A stretch of DNA of 45,036 nt, taken from the NCBI GenBank assembly GCA_050943575.1, contig JBMNPL010000005.1:1-45036 (forward strand), read 5' to 3'. The stretch is from WRCA01 sp050943575. GTDB taxonomy: Bacteria > Pseudomonadota > Alphaproteobacteria > Rs-D84. The position numbers and the translations under genes are program-made. The notes beneath the pieces were generated by a model. That model worked only from the letters and a program-made list of their open reading frames with translations, did no database searches and had not been told where the DNA came from. Positions 7,303-14,898 of the stretch are shown in pieces. The number at the start of each line of letters is the position of its first letter. Positions within the stretch are counted from its first letter, which is position 1.

Positions 7303-8097
7303 ATGATTCATGAAACAGCAATAGTTCACCCAAATGCAAAATTAGGTGCCGATGTAAAAATTGGGCCGAATTGTATAATTGGTGAAAATGTCGTTCTGGG
7401 CGATCGCGTGGAACTGATATCAAATGTTATTATTGATGGTAAAACAGAAATTGGTGATGACTCAATCGTATATCCTTTTGCGGTTCTTGGTGTTATGAGT
7501 CAAGATCTTAAATTCCAAGATGCTGAAACAATGACAGGTTTGCGCATTGGGAAAAGAAATCGTATTCGCGAATATGCAACTATTCATTCTGGAACACCAG
7601 CCAGTTCAGGAACAGAGATTGGCGACGATTGTCAAATTATGGTTAATGCTCATATCGGACATGATTGCAAATTAGGCAACGGTATTGTTTTATCTAATTT
7701 GGTTCAAATTGCTGGGCATGTTGAAATAGAAGATTTTGCTATTGTATCTGCGTGCAGTGCAGTTCATCAATTTGTTCGTATCGGTCGTAATGCGTTTATT
7801 GGTGGTATGACAGGTATTGGTACTGATGTTGTTCCCTATTCTATATTTGAAGGACGTCCCGGTGTTTATAGAACAATCAATAAAGTTGGATTAATGCGTC
7901 ATGGATTTACTAATGAAGACATCCATGCAATACATGCTGTATATTCTGCATTTTTTACAAAAACTGCAGAAGAAGGTTCTACTGCGTCCGGCAGATTAAA
8001 AAGTGTTCGTAAAGAAGTTAGAAATAATAAATATGCTATGGATGCGATTGATTTTATTGAAAATCGTTCCATGCGTGGTGTTTCGGCAAAACAATGA
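7303..8097 (+). CDS. lpxA: UDP-N-acetylglucosamine O-acyltransferase LpxA
   Basis: First step of lipid A synthesis: acyl-ACP transfers a 3-hydroxyacyl chain to UDP-GlcNAc. The N-terminal two thirds is a left-handed beta-helix of hexapeptide repeats (KLGADVKIGPNCIIGENVVL onward), and the catalytic histidine is in NAHIGHDCKLGN (H120, equivalent to E. coli H125). The C-terminal helical part carries the family pattern RPGVYRTINKVGL. Length 264 aa matches E. coli (262). It overlaps lpxB by ATGA; lpxD and fabZ, frequent neighbours, are not here. Confidence 0.97.
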   Translation: MIHETAIVHPNAKLGADVKIGPNCIIGENVVLGDRVELISNVIIDGKTEIGDDSIVYPFAVLGVMSQDLKFQDAETMTGLRIGKRNRIREYATIHSGTPASSGTEIGDDCQIMVNAHIGHDCKLGNGIVLSNLVQIAGHVEIEDFAIVSACSAVHQFVRIGRNAFIGGMTGIGTDVVPYSIFEGRPGVYRTINKVGLMRHGFTNEDIHAIHAVYSAFFTKTAEEGSTASGRLKSVRKEVRNNKYAMDAIDFIENRSMRGVSAKQ

Positions 8098-9179
8098 AAT
8101 CTTTAAAAATCTTTATAATTGCGGGTGAAGTTTCAGGCGATATTCTTGGTGAAAAAATAATGCGCGCTATGCCACAAAATATAGAATTTGCAGGTATTGG
8201 TGGGCAACATATGATTAGAGCGGGACTTTCCCCTGTTTTCCCAATTTCTGATTTAGCAGTAATGGGTGTATTTGAAGTTTTAGCAAATGTAAAAACATTA
8301 ACTCGTAGAATTAACGAAACTGCGGACGAAATAATAAAATTTCAACCAGATATTGTCTTAACCATAGATAGCCCTAGTTTTGTAAAACGTGTTATTAAAA
8401 AAGTGCGTGGTCGTATTAAAACTAAATTTTATCATGTTGTGGCACCTCAAGTTTGGGCATGGGGTGAAAACCGTGCAAAAAAATTCGCAAAAATTTTTGA
8501 TAAACTTTATGCATTTTTTGATTTTGAAAAACCATATTTTGAAAAATATGGATTGTCAGTTATTGCGGTTGGGCATCCGATTGCGGATGGACTCAAACCG
8601 ATTAAAGAAAATAAAAAAAATAAAAAAAATATAGTATTTGTTCCTGGTAGTCGTATGTCCGAGGTAAGAAAATTATTACCAATTTTCAAACAAGTTATGG
8701 AAAATTTTAAAGGTTATAAATTTTCAATTCCTGTGGTTGAAACGACCAAGAAATATATTGAACAAGAAATTAAAAATTGGTCTGTGCGTCCTATTTTGAT
8801 ACCTGCATCAAAACGTTATGATTTATATGCAGATGCAAATATGGTTGTTGCTGCTAGTGGCACAATTTCTGTTGAACTTGCAATTATGCATATTCCAGCA
8901 ATTATAGTTTATAAAATGAATCCTTTAACGGAATTTTTAGCACGTATATTTTTAAAAATTAAATGGGCATCATTGGTAAATATATTAATGAATAAAACAA
9001 TTTATCCAGAATTATTAGGACGTGCTGCCACGGCTGAAAATATAATTTGTGAAATTAATAAGTTGAAAAATCCAGCCGCACGTCAAAGAATGATTGCTGA
9101 ATTATCCAAGGCAGATAAAATATGGCATCGTGCCCGCCCTGCTGCTGAACTTATAGCAAAAGATATAATCGGAGAATAA
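8094..9179 (+). CDS. lpxB: Lipid-A-disaccharide synthase LpxB
   Basis: Glycosyltransferase (GT19) that joins UDP-2,3-diacylglucosamine and lipid X at the inner face of the cytoplasmic membrane. Signatures: GEVSGDILGEKIM at the N-terminus, IGGQHM, VAPQVWAWGENRAKK, VGHPIADGL, FVPGSRMSEVRKLLPIF, and the UDP-binding region ASGTISVELA. The 361-aa length is slightly short for the family (about 380). It is translationally coupled to lpxA and converges with the minus-strand gene ending at 9185; no clear terminator lies between them. Confidence 0.97.
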   Translation: MKSLKIFIIAGEVSGDILGEKIMRAMPQNIEFAGIGGQHMIRAGLSPVFPISDLAVMGVFEVLANVKTLTRRINETADEIIKFQPDIVLTIDSPSFVKRVIKKVRGRIKTKFYHVVAPQVWAWGENRAKKFAKIFDKLYAFFDFEKPYFEKYGLSVIAVGHPIADGLKPIKENKKNKKNIVFVPGSRMSEVRKLLPIFKQVMENFKGYKFSIPVVETTKKYIEQEIKNWSVRPILIPASKRYDLYADANMVVAASGTISVELAIMHIPAIIVYKMNPLTEFLARIFLKIKWASLVNILMNKTIYPELLGRAATAENIICEINKLKNPAARQRMIAELSKADKIWHRARPAAELIAKDIIGE

Positions 9180-9184
9180 AAAAT

Positions 9185-11095
9185 TTATCTTAATGGTGGA
9201 TAACATTCACCGTCTGCAATAGAACAGCACGCATATCCGTTCATACTTTCTATAAATCTAAAACTTTCCCCTTCGCAACAACCGTTTTCATCCGGTGTTG
9301 TGCCACTGGTGCATAATTGAGATGAAACCGAATTTTTTTCAATAGTTTGATTTACAGGACCATGAACTGGATATTCTGGTTTTAATGGTAATGTTAGATT
9401 TTGATTAATCGGTACAGGTTCTTCCTCAATTACGGGTTCTTCTATAATTTCAGGTTCTGGTTCAATAATCGGTGCAGATTCCGGTATAGAAACCGGTATA
9501 GGTTCTGGCTCAACAATTGGTGCAACGGCTGGTTCTTCCTGTATTAGTTGTGGTGCAGGTTCTTCTATAACTGGTGCAACAACAGGTTCAGGTTCTGGTA
9601 CGGGCTCTTCTATAATTACTGGTTGCGGATTTTCAATAACAGGTTCGGTTGTGATAAATGCGGAATCAACAGCGATTGGTTGAGTTGGTTCATCAACAAT
9701 TACAGTTTCTGGTTCGGTTGGTTTTGCAAGGTTTGGTTTTGCAAGGTTTGGTTTTGCAGAATCATCCATTTTTGATTGATAAAGCGATAAAGTTAAAATT
9801 GAAAGCCCTATTAAAATAATCAACATTACATAATAAATAATTGTTGGTTTTTTTGGATTTGTCTCTGGTTGCAAAACAGTAACATTTGGATTTGATACTG
9901 GTGATGCAGGTCTTTCTATTGAAACTGGCGGTGTTTGTTGAGTTTGTTGAGGAGTTTCAATTGGTTGTTGTGGTTCAATAACAGATTGAGTTATATTTAT
10001 ATTATTTGTAATTGGGGCAATTGGCTCAGAAACCGGTGCAGGTTCTTCTTTATTAATTACAGGTTTTTCTTCAATAATGGGCGCAATAGCTGGTTCTTCA
10101 GGCGCATCAGTTGAAATAATAGGTTCTGGTATTTGTATTGATTTGTTAGATTCCGCAGTTGTAAATTCTGTCGGATTAAATACAGGTGGTTCAAACCCAA
10201 CAGGCTGAAAAGCGATTTTATCATCCATTATTTCAGGATCTTTATCAAACAAAGGTTTTGGTTCGTCTGCCATTTTAGGCTCCTGTATATTTAATTCAAT
10301 TTCTGATAAATTATTATCTGCGTCCTCAATTGCTTTTAGCGCGTCCAGTGCTGCTTGTAAATCATTTTGGGCAAATTCTAGTCTTTTTTTAGCGCGACGC
10401 AATCTGGCGCGTGCACGTTTTTCTTTATCATTTACTTTTTCACTTTGTGCTTGAATTTTTAGTATTTTTGCAGCTGATTCTTTAGTTGGTTTTTTTCCAA
10501 CTTCGCTACGTGCTTTGGCAATTTTAGTCTTTAATGCTTTTTTATTAGTATGTAATTTAGCCAAGGTTTGTTCTGTTTTTTTAATGGTGGCTGTTGCAGT
10601 GGTGATTTCACGTTCTGCCGCGTTTAATCGCATTTGCGCCAGTTCTTGACCAGCTTTTATTTTAAATTTTGCTAGATCATTTAAAGCATTTTCTATTGAA
10701 ACCCCTGTTTTATAATCTGCAATAAGTTGCCCATAAATTGGCAATCCTTCGTAAATTATATCTAGTTTTTGATATTTATTATTTTTCTTTGGGCGAATAT
10801 CTTCTAAATCAATTTTATAATCATTGCTTAATATATCGTCCCATTTGCGTCCTGCCCGTTCAGCAATTACCAATAATACATTAGGGATATTTTCAGTAAG
10901 AGTTTCATCCAATACAAAAATTAACTTATGATCAGCATCATAAAAAGCAGAAAATTTATTACCAGAAATATTAAAAGATTCAGTTATAATTTTGTCGGTA
11001 TATTTAGAATTATTAAAAGAAAATACAGGTACGTCAGAATCTGGCATAACTGCAATTTCAGTATTTGTAAAATTTTCTCTCTCTGGTTTTTTCAT
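9185..11095 (-). CDS. Large single-span membrane protein: cytoplasmic coiled coil, Pro/Glu-rich arms, Cys-rich C-terminus
   Basis: 636 aa, no recognised family. Residues 1-150 are a mixed alpha/beta region; about 150-265 is a Lys/Ala-rich coiled coil (AKIAKARSEVGKK, RARARLRRAKKRLEFAQNDL). About 270-410 is low-complexity Pro/Glu/Ile sequence. A single membrane helix follows (about 416-436, IIYYVMLIILIGLSILTLSL) with lysines before it, predicting N-in topology. The periplasmic side has AKPNLAKPNLAKP and repeated EEPV/EPEP units, ending in a compact domain with CTSGTTPDENGCCEGE and YACCSIADGEC. The Pro/Glu spacer could reach across the periplasm, as in TonB-like proteins, but no TonB domain is seen. 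It follows gcrA by 18 nt and is probably co-transcribed. Confidence 0.75.
   Translation of the reverse strand: MKKPERENFTNTEIAVMPDSDVPVFSFNNSKYTDKIITESFNISGNKFSAFYDADHKLIFVLDETLTENIPNVLLVIAERAGRKWDDILSNDYKIDLEDIRPKKNNKYQKLDIIYEGLPIYGQLIADYKTGVSIENALNDLAKFKIKAGQELAQMRLNAAEREITTATATIKKTEQTLAKLHTNKKALKTKIAKARSEVGKKPTKESAAKILKIQAQSEKVNDKEKRARARLRRAKKRLEFAQNDLQAALDALKAIEDADNNLSEIELNIQEPKMADEPKPLFDKDPEIMDDKIAFQPVGFEPPVFNPTEFTTAESNKSIQIPEPIISTDAPEEPAIAPIIEEKPVINKEEPAPVSEPIAPITNNINITQSVIEPQQPIETPQQTQQTPPVSIERPASPVSNPNVTVLQPETNPKKPTIIYYVMLIILIGLSILTLSLYQSKMDDSAKPNLAKPNLAKPTEPETVIVDEPTQPIAVDSAFITTEPVIENPQPVIIEEPVPEPEPVVAPVIEEPAPQLIQEEPAVAPIVEPEPIPVSIPESAPIIEPEPEIIEEPVIEEEPVPINQNLTLPLKPEYPVHGPVNQTIEKNSVSSQLCTSGTTPDENGCCEGESFRFIESMNGYACCSIADGECYPPLR
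9720..9758. repeat. 15-bp tandem repeat inside the Pro/Glu-rich membrane protein gene
   Basis: GGTTTTGCAAGGTTT occurs at 9720-9734 and 9735-9749, followed by a partial third copy to 9758. It encodes AKPNL units just after the membrane segment and is identical at the DNA level, so its copy number could change by slippage. Confidence 0.85.
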
Positions 11096-11113
11096 TTTTA
11101 TTTTACCATTATT

Positions 11114-11617
11114 TTATGATTTTTTTGGTGGTGGCATTTGATATGCTGCGCGACAATGCTCGTAACAATATGGTTTTCCAGGGAAAACTTTGGCACCACA
11201 AAAATGAAATTTTTCAGTATCAGGATTTCCGATGGGCCAACGACATTGATCTGAACGTAACATTGCTAGCTCAACAGCATGTTGAATCATGTGTTGATGC
11301 GCAATAAGATTTTTTTTACTAATACCCCGTGTTGATGCTTTTATAGTTGCTTTTGCTTTTTTTGTAATCTGCACTGGTTCTTTTTTTATTTTGTCTTTTT
11401 TAACTGGTTTTACCTTGGCGGTTGTTGTTTTTTTTACAGGTGTCTTTTTTTTGATATCACTGGCGGGTTTGTTACTCCATCCCAAGCGATTTAATTTTCC
11501 AACTACGGCATTTTTTGACATACCGATTTTTTTCCCGATTTCTGCGGTACTTAACCCCTTGCCCAGCAGGGATTTCATTTTATTTAAAATTGCAGGAGTC
11601 CATCCGACAGGTGCCAT
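11114..11617 (-). CDS. gcrA: Cell cycle regulator GcrA
   Basis: Alphaproteobacterial sigma70-associated transcription factor that acts at promoters carrying CcrM-methylated GANTC sites. The N-terminal helix-turn-helix (GWTPAILNKMKSLLGKGLS, IGMSKNAVVGKLNRLGW) and C-terminal sigma-binding region (CRWPIGNP, HFCGAKVFPGKPYCYEH) are both complete. Between them is a Lys-rich linker (about residues 55-95). Length 167 aa is typical. AAGAGAA precedes the ATG. This is the single best taxonomic marker in the window and implies, without showing it, a CcrM methylase elsewhere in the genome. Confidence 0.95.
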   Translation of the reverse strand: MAPVGWTPAILNKMKSLLGKGLSTAEIGKKIGMSKNAVVGKLNRLGWSNKPASDIKKKTPVKKTTTAKVKPVKKDKIKKEPVQITKKAKATIKASTRGISKKNLIAHQHMIQHAVELAMLRSDQCRWPIGNPDTEKFHFCGAKVFPGKPYCYEHCRAAYQMPPPKKS

Positions 11618-11684
11618 TTATTATTCTCTTGTATTATTTTATTAAATTGTAGCATAATTAAGAAAAGAAAGACAAGGAGAAAAA

Positions 11685-12128
11685 ATGTTGGCGATTTTTA
11701 TAGTTTTATTATTAGTGGCTGTATTTTGTGCCGTAATGATGAGTATATATGATTGGAAACATCAAATAATACCAGATATGTACTTATTACCTTTTATGTT
11801 AATTGGATTGTTGATAGTTATATTTTTTCCATGGTTTTTCGGAATTGCTGAATCAATAATTGCGGGAGTTATTGGTTATAGTTTGGGTATGGTTATGAGA
11901 GTGTTGTTTAAAAGAAAATCATCTGATGCGATTGGTCTGGGTGATATAAAATTAATGACAGCTGGGGGTATATGGTTAGGAATTAGCGGTTTAGCTATTT
12001 CTTTGGTGATATCTTGTATTTTGGGTGGAATTTGGGGATTTGTTAAAAAACAAAAATTTATACCATTTGCCCCGTTCTTTTTTATTGGTGCAATTTGTTC
12101 TTTAATCGTGATAAAATTTTTGATATAA
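11685..12128 (+). CDS. Prepilin peptidase, CpaA-like (A24 family)
   Basis: A membrane aspartic peptidase that removes leader peptides from type IV pilin-like proteins. Catalytic aspartates are visible in YDWKHQIIPD (D near residue 23) and GLGDIKLM (near residue 88), with several membrane helices and the usual FIPFAPFFFIG near the end. At 147 aa it is the short form that lacks the N-methylation domain, as in Flp/Tad pilus CpaA. AAGGAG precedes the ATG. No pilin, ATPase or secretin gene is nearby; exported proteins of unknown function follow directly. Confidence 0.85.
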   Translation: MLAIFIVLLLVAVFCAVMMSIYDWKHQIIPDMYLLPFMLIGLLIVIFFPWFFGIAESIIAGVIGYSLGMVMRVLFKRKSSDAIGLGDIKLMTAGGIWLGISGLAISLVISCILGGIWGFVKKQKFIPFAPFFFIGAICSLIVIKFLI

Positions 12129-12141
12129 TTAGCAAGAGATA

Positions 12142-13230
12142 ATGAAAATGAAATATATATTTTTATCAATATTTTCTGTTGTTTGCTGTTTAAATTCAGC
12201 AAATGCTAATATTCCGCCATTTTCTAAGTACGGGCAAATTCAAAATGTACAAACTTATTCTTCTAATCCATTTTTTAATCCAAATAGTCCATATAATCAA
12301 AAATTATCCAAACCAATTTATGCCCAAGGGACAGAATTAAATGCTGGGGAATGTCGCAAAGTTGTTTATTCAATAATTGCCGGACAATGTGCGTTAAGAA
12401 ATAATTGTGATGGGTTAAGTTATTATGATATTAGTCCAGCAGTTACAGTTCAATTATCAAATATGACTGGGCATAATTATGTTGCATCTTGTAGTGGTTA
12501 TATTCAACAAGCATTTGAAGATTATAAGAAAAATACATTTTCAGTTCCAAATACTGGATTTCCAACAGCAAACACTTTAACTGATCAACAATCAAGTACA
12601 TTGGTTTTAAACAATCCTTTTGAATTAAAAAGTCCCGCATGGGTGGCCCGTCAACAAGAATTGCGTGATTTACAAAGACAAACTGGTGCTGAAGATGTCA
12701 AGATACAAGCAACAAGGTTTCCTGCGACTTATGCGGATTTATCTTTTACAGAAAGAATGGCGAACGAGAAAGCTGGATATGAACCATGGAAAGATTCTAA
12801 AGCATATCAATCAATTACACTAGAAGATGAAGAGCAAAGACTCATGAGAGAAAAAGATGAAGCAGCAGCTCGGGCAAATCTTATAGCAGAGCAAGAAAAA
12901 ATGTTAAAAATAACAGATTATTGTAAATGGTGTTATAACAATAATATAAAATGTTATGAAGACTTAGCAAAGAAACTTAATGATTTGAATAAAGGTAGAA
13001 AAGATAATGCCTGTGCAAGAAAATCTCCTGGGGTTAATATCGATTGTACTTTATGGGATGTTATTTCAGATGTTGATTGTGGATGGATTTTAAAAGAAGA
13101 CGCGAGAACAATAGTTTTAACAGATGCTGATTGTGGTACTGTTAATCCTATTAATACAACACCCGGTGATTCGGATGACAAAACGGACCCCTTGGATGGA
13201 ATACCAATTTTTGATTTAACAAAAAAATGA
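12142..13230 (+). CDS. Exported protein of unknown function (362 aa)
   Basis: A Sec signal peptide (MKMKYIFLSIFSVVCCLNSA, cleavage near ANA) starts the protein. An Asn/Pro/Ser-rich segment follows, then a region with several cysteines (GECRKV, GQCALRNNC), a charged helical stretch about residues 215-255 and a Cys-rich C-terminal part (YCKWCYNNNIKCYEDL, DCTLWDVISDVDCGW, DADCGT). The even spread of cysteines suggests periplasmic disulfides. It starts 13 nt after the prepilin peptidase and overlaps the next gene by ATGA, so all three form one operon. No family recognised; its N-terminus is not a type IV pilin leader. Confidence 0.75.
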   Translation: MKMKYIFLSIFSVVCCLNSANANIPPFSKYGQIQNVQTYSSNPFFNPNSPYNQKLSKPIYAQGTELNAGECRKVVYSIIAGQCALRNNCDGLSYYDISPAVTVQLSNMTGHNYVASCSGYIQQAFEDYKKNTFSVPNTGFPTANTLTDQQSSTLVLNNPFELKSPAWVARQQELRDLQRQTGAEDVKIQATRFPATYADLSFTERMANEKAGYEPWKDSKAYQSITLEDEEQRLMREKDEAAARANLIAEQEKMLKITDYCKWCYNNNIKCYEDLAKKLNDLNKGRKDNACARKSPGVNIDCTLWDVISDVDCGWILKEDARTIVLTDADCGTVNPINTTPGDSDDKTDPLDGIPIFDLTKK

Positions 13231-14348
13231 GAAAAATTTTATTTGGATTTTTTATAATATCTTTTTGTTTGCTATCACAAACACATGCTGGTGTATGGGA
13301 AATGTGTACAGACAAGATTTTACAAAATGGCGGTTTTACCAAAGTTCTTAAAGATTTGTTCCCTAATGAGCTTACTGACGCTCAAGTTCAGATAAATAGA
13401 GATAAAATTTATATAGCATTTGCGGGTGCAATGTTGGAATCATGTGGTTCTGAATTAATGGATATAGCTGATTTGCAGGAAGGGCTTATTATATTAAAAA
13501 AAGATGATAAAACTATCGGATTTAAATTTTCAGTACCTGAAATTTTTGATCATCTAGATTTTAAAGCTGGTATCATGGTTTATAATAATAAAACTAAAAC
13601 AGCTGGTAGTATTATTAAGCTTTCAGATATAAAATCTCTTTATTGGTCGGATGATTGTAGTGATCATACTATATGGGAAAATCTTGATGATGATGCAGCT
13701 GTAAATATAGCCGGTCAAAAAGTGTTCCAATCTTATGGTGGTAGTAAAAATGAGTTCTTTCTTGATTTTGAAGAAGGTAATAATCGTCGTGCATTTCCTG
13801 GGCTTGTATTGATGGATAAGACATATTCAACTTCAGAATCAATTGTGGTTTATACAAACCTAATCACTGCTAAACAAGTTGCTCGGCAGTTTGCAGAAGC
13901 TTTATCTAATACTGCATGTTCTAATCAGGGGCTTGCGGTTTATCTTGTGGCACTTAATGTTACAAAAAGTACAACAAGTGGTAATGAAGGTGTAGCAAAA
14001 GGCATAGGTTATAGTGTTGGTGGTTTAGCTGCTGCTAATACATTGGTTGGTGCTGGTCTTGGTGTGGCTGGCGCAACTGGTACTACAGCAGTATTAGGAA
14101 CAACAGCAGGAGCTGCCGGATTTAATGCTGCTGTCGGTGTTGCTGGTACAGTGACTGCGAAAGGGATGGCCGCTGGCGCTCTTGCTGGTGCTGGTGCTTC
14201 AGTTGGTTGGATTCCTGGACCAGGATGGGTGATAGGTGGTGCTTTATTGATAGCGGCTGGTGTTACGTATGCTATTTCTGTTGCGCCAAGTGAAATTGAA
14301 GATATTCAACAAGTAGCAGTTCTTGCAGGTCCATATATAATAAGATAA
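13227..14348 (+). CDS. Exported protein with Gly/Ala-rich hydrophobic C-terminal region (373 aa)
   Basis: Signal peptide MRKILFGFFIISFCLLSQTHA leads a domain of about 230 residues with paired cysteines (WEMCTDKIL, LESCGSELM, SDDCSDH, SNTACSNQG). Residues about 255-360 are strikingly rich in Gly, Ala, Thr and Val (GGLAAANTLVGAGLGVAGAT, GGALLIAAGVTYAISVA), forming two or more long glycine-zipper-like hydrophobic segments. Such segments can insert into membranes or pack as hairpins; insertion into a membrane is inferred. Translation is coupled to the preceding exported protein. Family unknown. Confidence 0.72.
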   Translation: MRKILFGFFIISFCLLSQTHAGVWEMCTDKILQNGGFTKVLKDLFPNELTDAQVQINRDKIYIAFAGAMLESCGSELMDIADLQEGLIILKKDDKTIGFKFSVPEIFDHLDFKAGIMVYNNKTKTAGSIIKLSDIKSLYWSDDCSDHTIWENLDDDAAVNIAGQKVFQSYGGSKNEFFLDFEEGNNRRAFPGLVLMDKTYSTSESIVVYTNLITAKQVARQFAEALSNTACSNQGLAVYLVALNVTKSTTSGNEGVAKGIGYSVGGLAAANTLVGAGLGVAGATGTTAVLGTTAGAAGFNAAVGVAGTVTAKGMAAGALAGAGASVGWIPGPGWVIGGALLIAAGVTYAISVAPSEIEDIQQVAVLAGPYIIR

Positions 14349-14380
14349 CAAAAAAGCCACCTGAGTTAACGGTTTGTTTT

Positions 14381-14455
14381 TGGTGCGGGCAGAGGGACTC
14401 GAACCCTCATCTCAAGCTTGGAAGGCTTGCATTCTAGCCTTTGAACTATGCCCGC
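14381..14455 (-). tRNA. tRNA-Gly (anticodon UCC)
   Basis: Complete cloverleaf on the minus strand: acceptor GCGGGCA/TGCCCGC, anticodon stem CAAGC/GCTTG around loop CTTCCAA (anticodon TCC), T loop TTCGAGT, encoded CCA. Last of a four-tRNA minus-strand array. A TTTTTT run follows on that strand (forward 14351-14355 region) with only a weak stem. Confidence 0.97.
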
Positions 14456-14472
14456 CAATTTAAACATTAATC

Positions 14473-14559
14473 TGGTGGGAGCGGCTGGATTCGAACCAGC
14501 TCAGGCATAAGCCAACAGATTTACAGTCTGCCCCGGCTCTCCAACTCCGGCGCGCGCCC
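14473..14559 (-). tRNA. tRNA-Tyr (anticodon GUA) with abnormal 5' arm
   Basis: Anticodon stem GCAGA/TCTGT around loop CTGTAAA gives anticodon GTA. A long variable arm (TGGC-TTAT-GCC) and T arm GCTGG-TTCGAAT-CCAGC are typical of bacterial tRNA-Tyr, and CCA is encoded. The 5' acceptor strand reads GGGCGCG where the 3' strand CGCTCCC calls for GGGAGCG, leaving one C-U mismatch, and position 8 is C instead of the near-universal U. The D stem CCGG/CCGG is intact. Confidence 0.9.
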
Positions 14560-14595
14560 TTTAAAAAAATTATAACAAAATCAACCTTGATATTT

Positions 14596-14671
14596 TGGCA
14601 GCCCCAACCGGATTCGAACCGGTGTTTACACCTTGAAAGGGTGGTGTCCTAGGCCTCTAGACGATGGGGCC
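14596..14671 (-). tRNA. tRNA-Glu (anticodon UUC)
   Basis: Minus-strand cloverleaf with GGCCCCA/TGGGGCT acceptor (G-U at the first pair), anticodon loop CTTTCAA (TTC), T arm ACCGG-TTCGAAT-CCGGT and encoded CCA. Confidence 0.96.
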
Positions 14672-14679
14672 AAAATCTC

Positions 14680-14756
14680 TGGCGGGATTGACGGGACTCG
14701 AACCCGCGGCCTTCTGCGTGACAGGCAGACGCTCTAACCAACTGAGCTACAACCCC
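14680..14756 (-). tRNA. tRNA-Asp (anticodon GUC)
   Basis: Minus-strand cloverleaf with acceptor GGGGTTG/CAATCCC, D arm AGCTCAGTTGGTTAGAGC, anticodon loop CTGTCAC (GTC), discriminator G and encoded CCA. First gene of the array, 8 nt before tRNA-Glu. Confidence 0.97.
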
Positions 14757-14802
14757 GATATACACCTTGAATCCGTGAGATTAAAGATGAAGGCTTGCCA
14801 AG

Positions 14803-14829
14803 TTTATACTTTTTTTATATAAAAATCAA
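14803..14829 (-). promoter_or_regulatory. Candidate promoter of the four-tRNA array
   Basis: On the minus strand TTGATT (forward 14824-14829) and TATAAA (14803-14808) are 15 nt apart, about 45 nt upstream of tRNA-Asp. Confidence 0.4.
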
Positions 14830-14857
14830 GGTTTTTTTTCAAAAACTTAAGACTTAC

Positions 14858-14887
14858 TTGCCCTGCTTTTAACTATTATGATATAAT
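14858..14887 (+). promoter_or_regulatory. Candidate promoter of the 673-aa exported protein gene
   Basis: TTGCCC (14858-14863), 18-nt spacer, TATAAT (14882-14887). The first ATG (14899) is 11 nt downstream; a second in-frame ATG (14917) has AGAGA directly before it. Confidence 0.45.
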
Positions 14888-14898
14888 ATTCATAATTA

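Noticed and set aside
9548..9775. Plus-strand frame rich in Trp, Phe and Asn
   Set aside because: Composition is what the Pro/Glu-rich repeats on the opposite strand would produce; no ribosome site.
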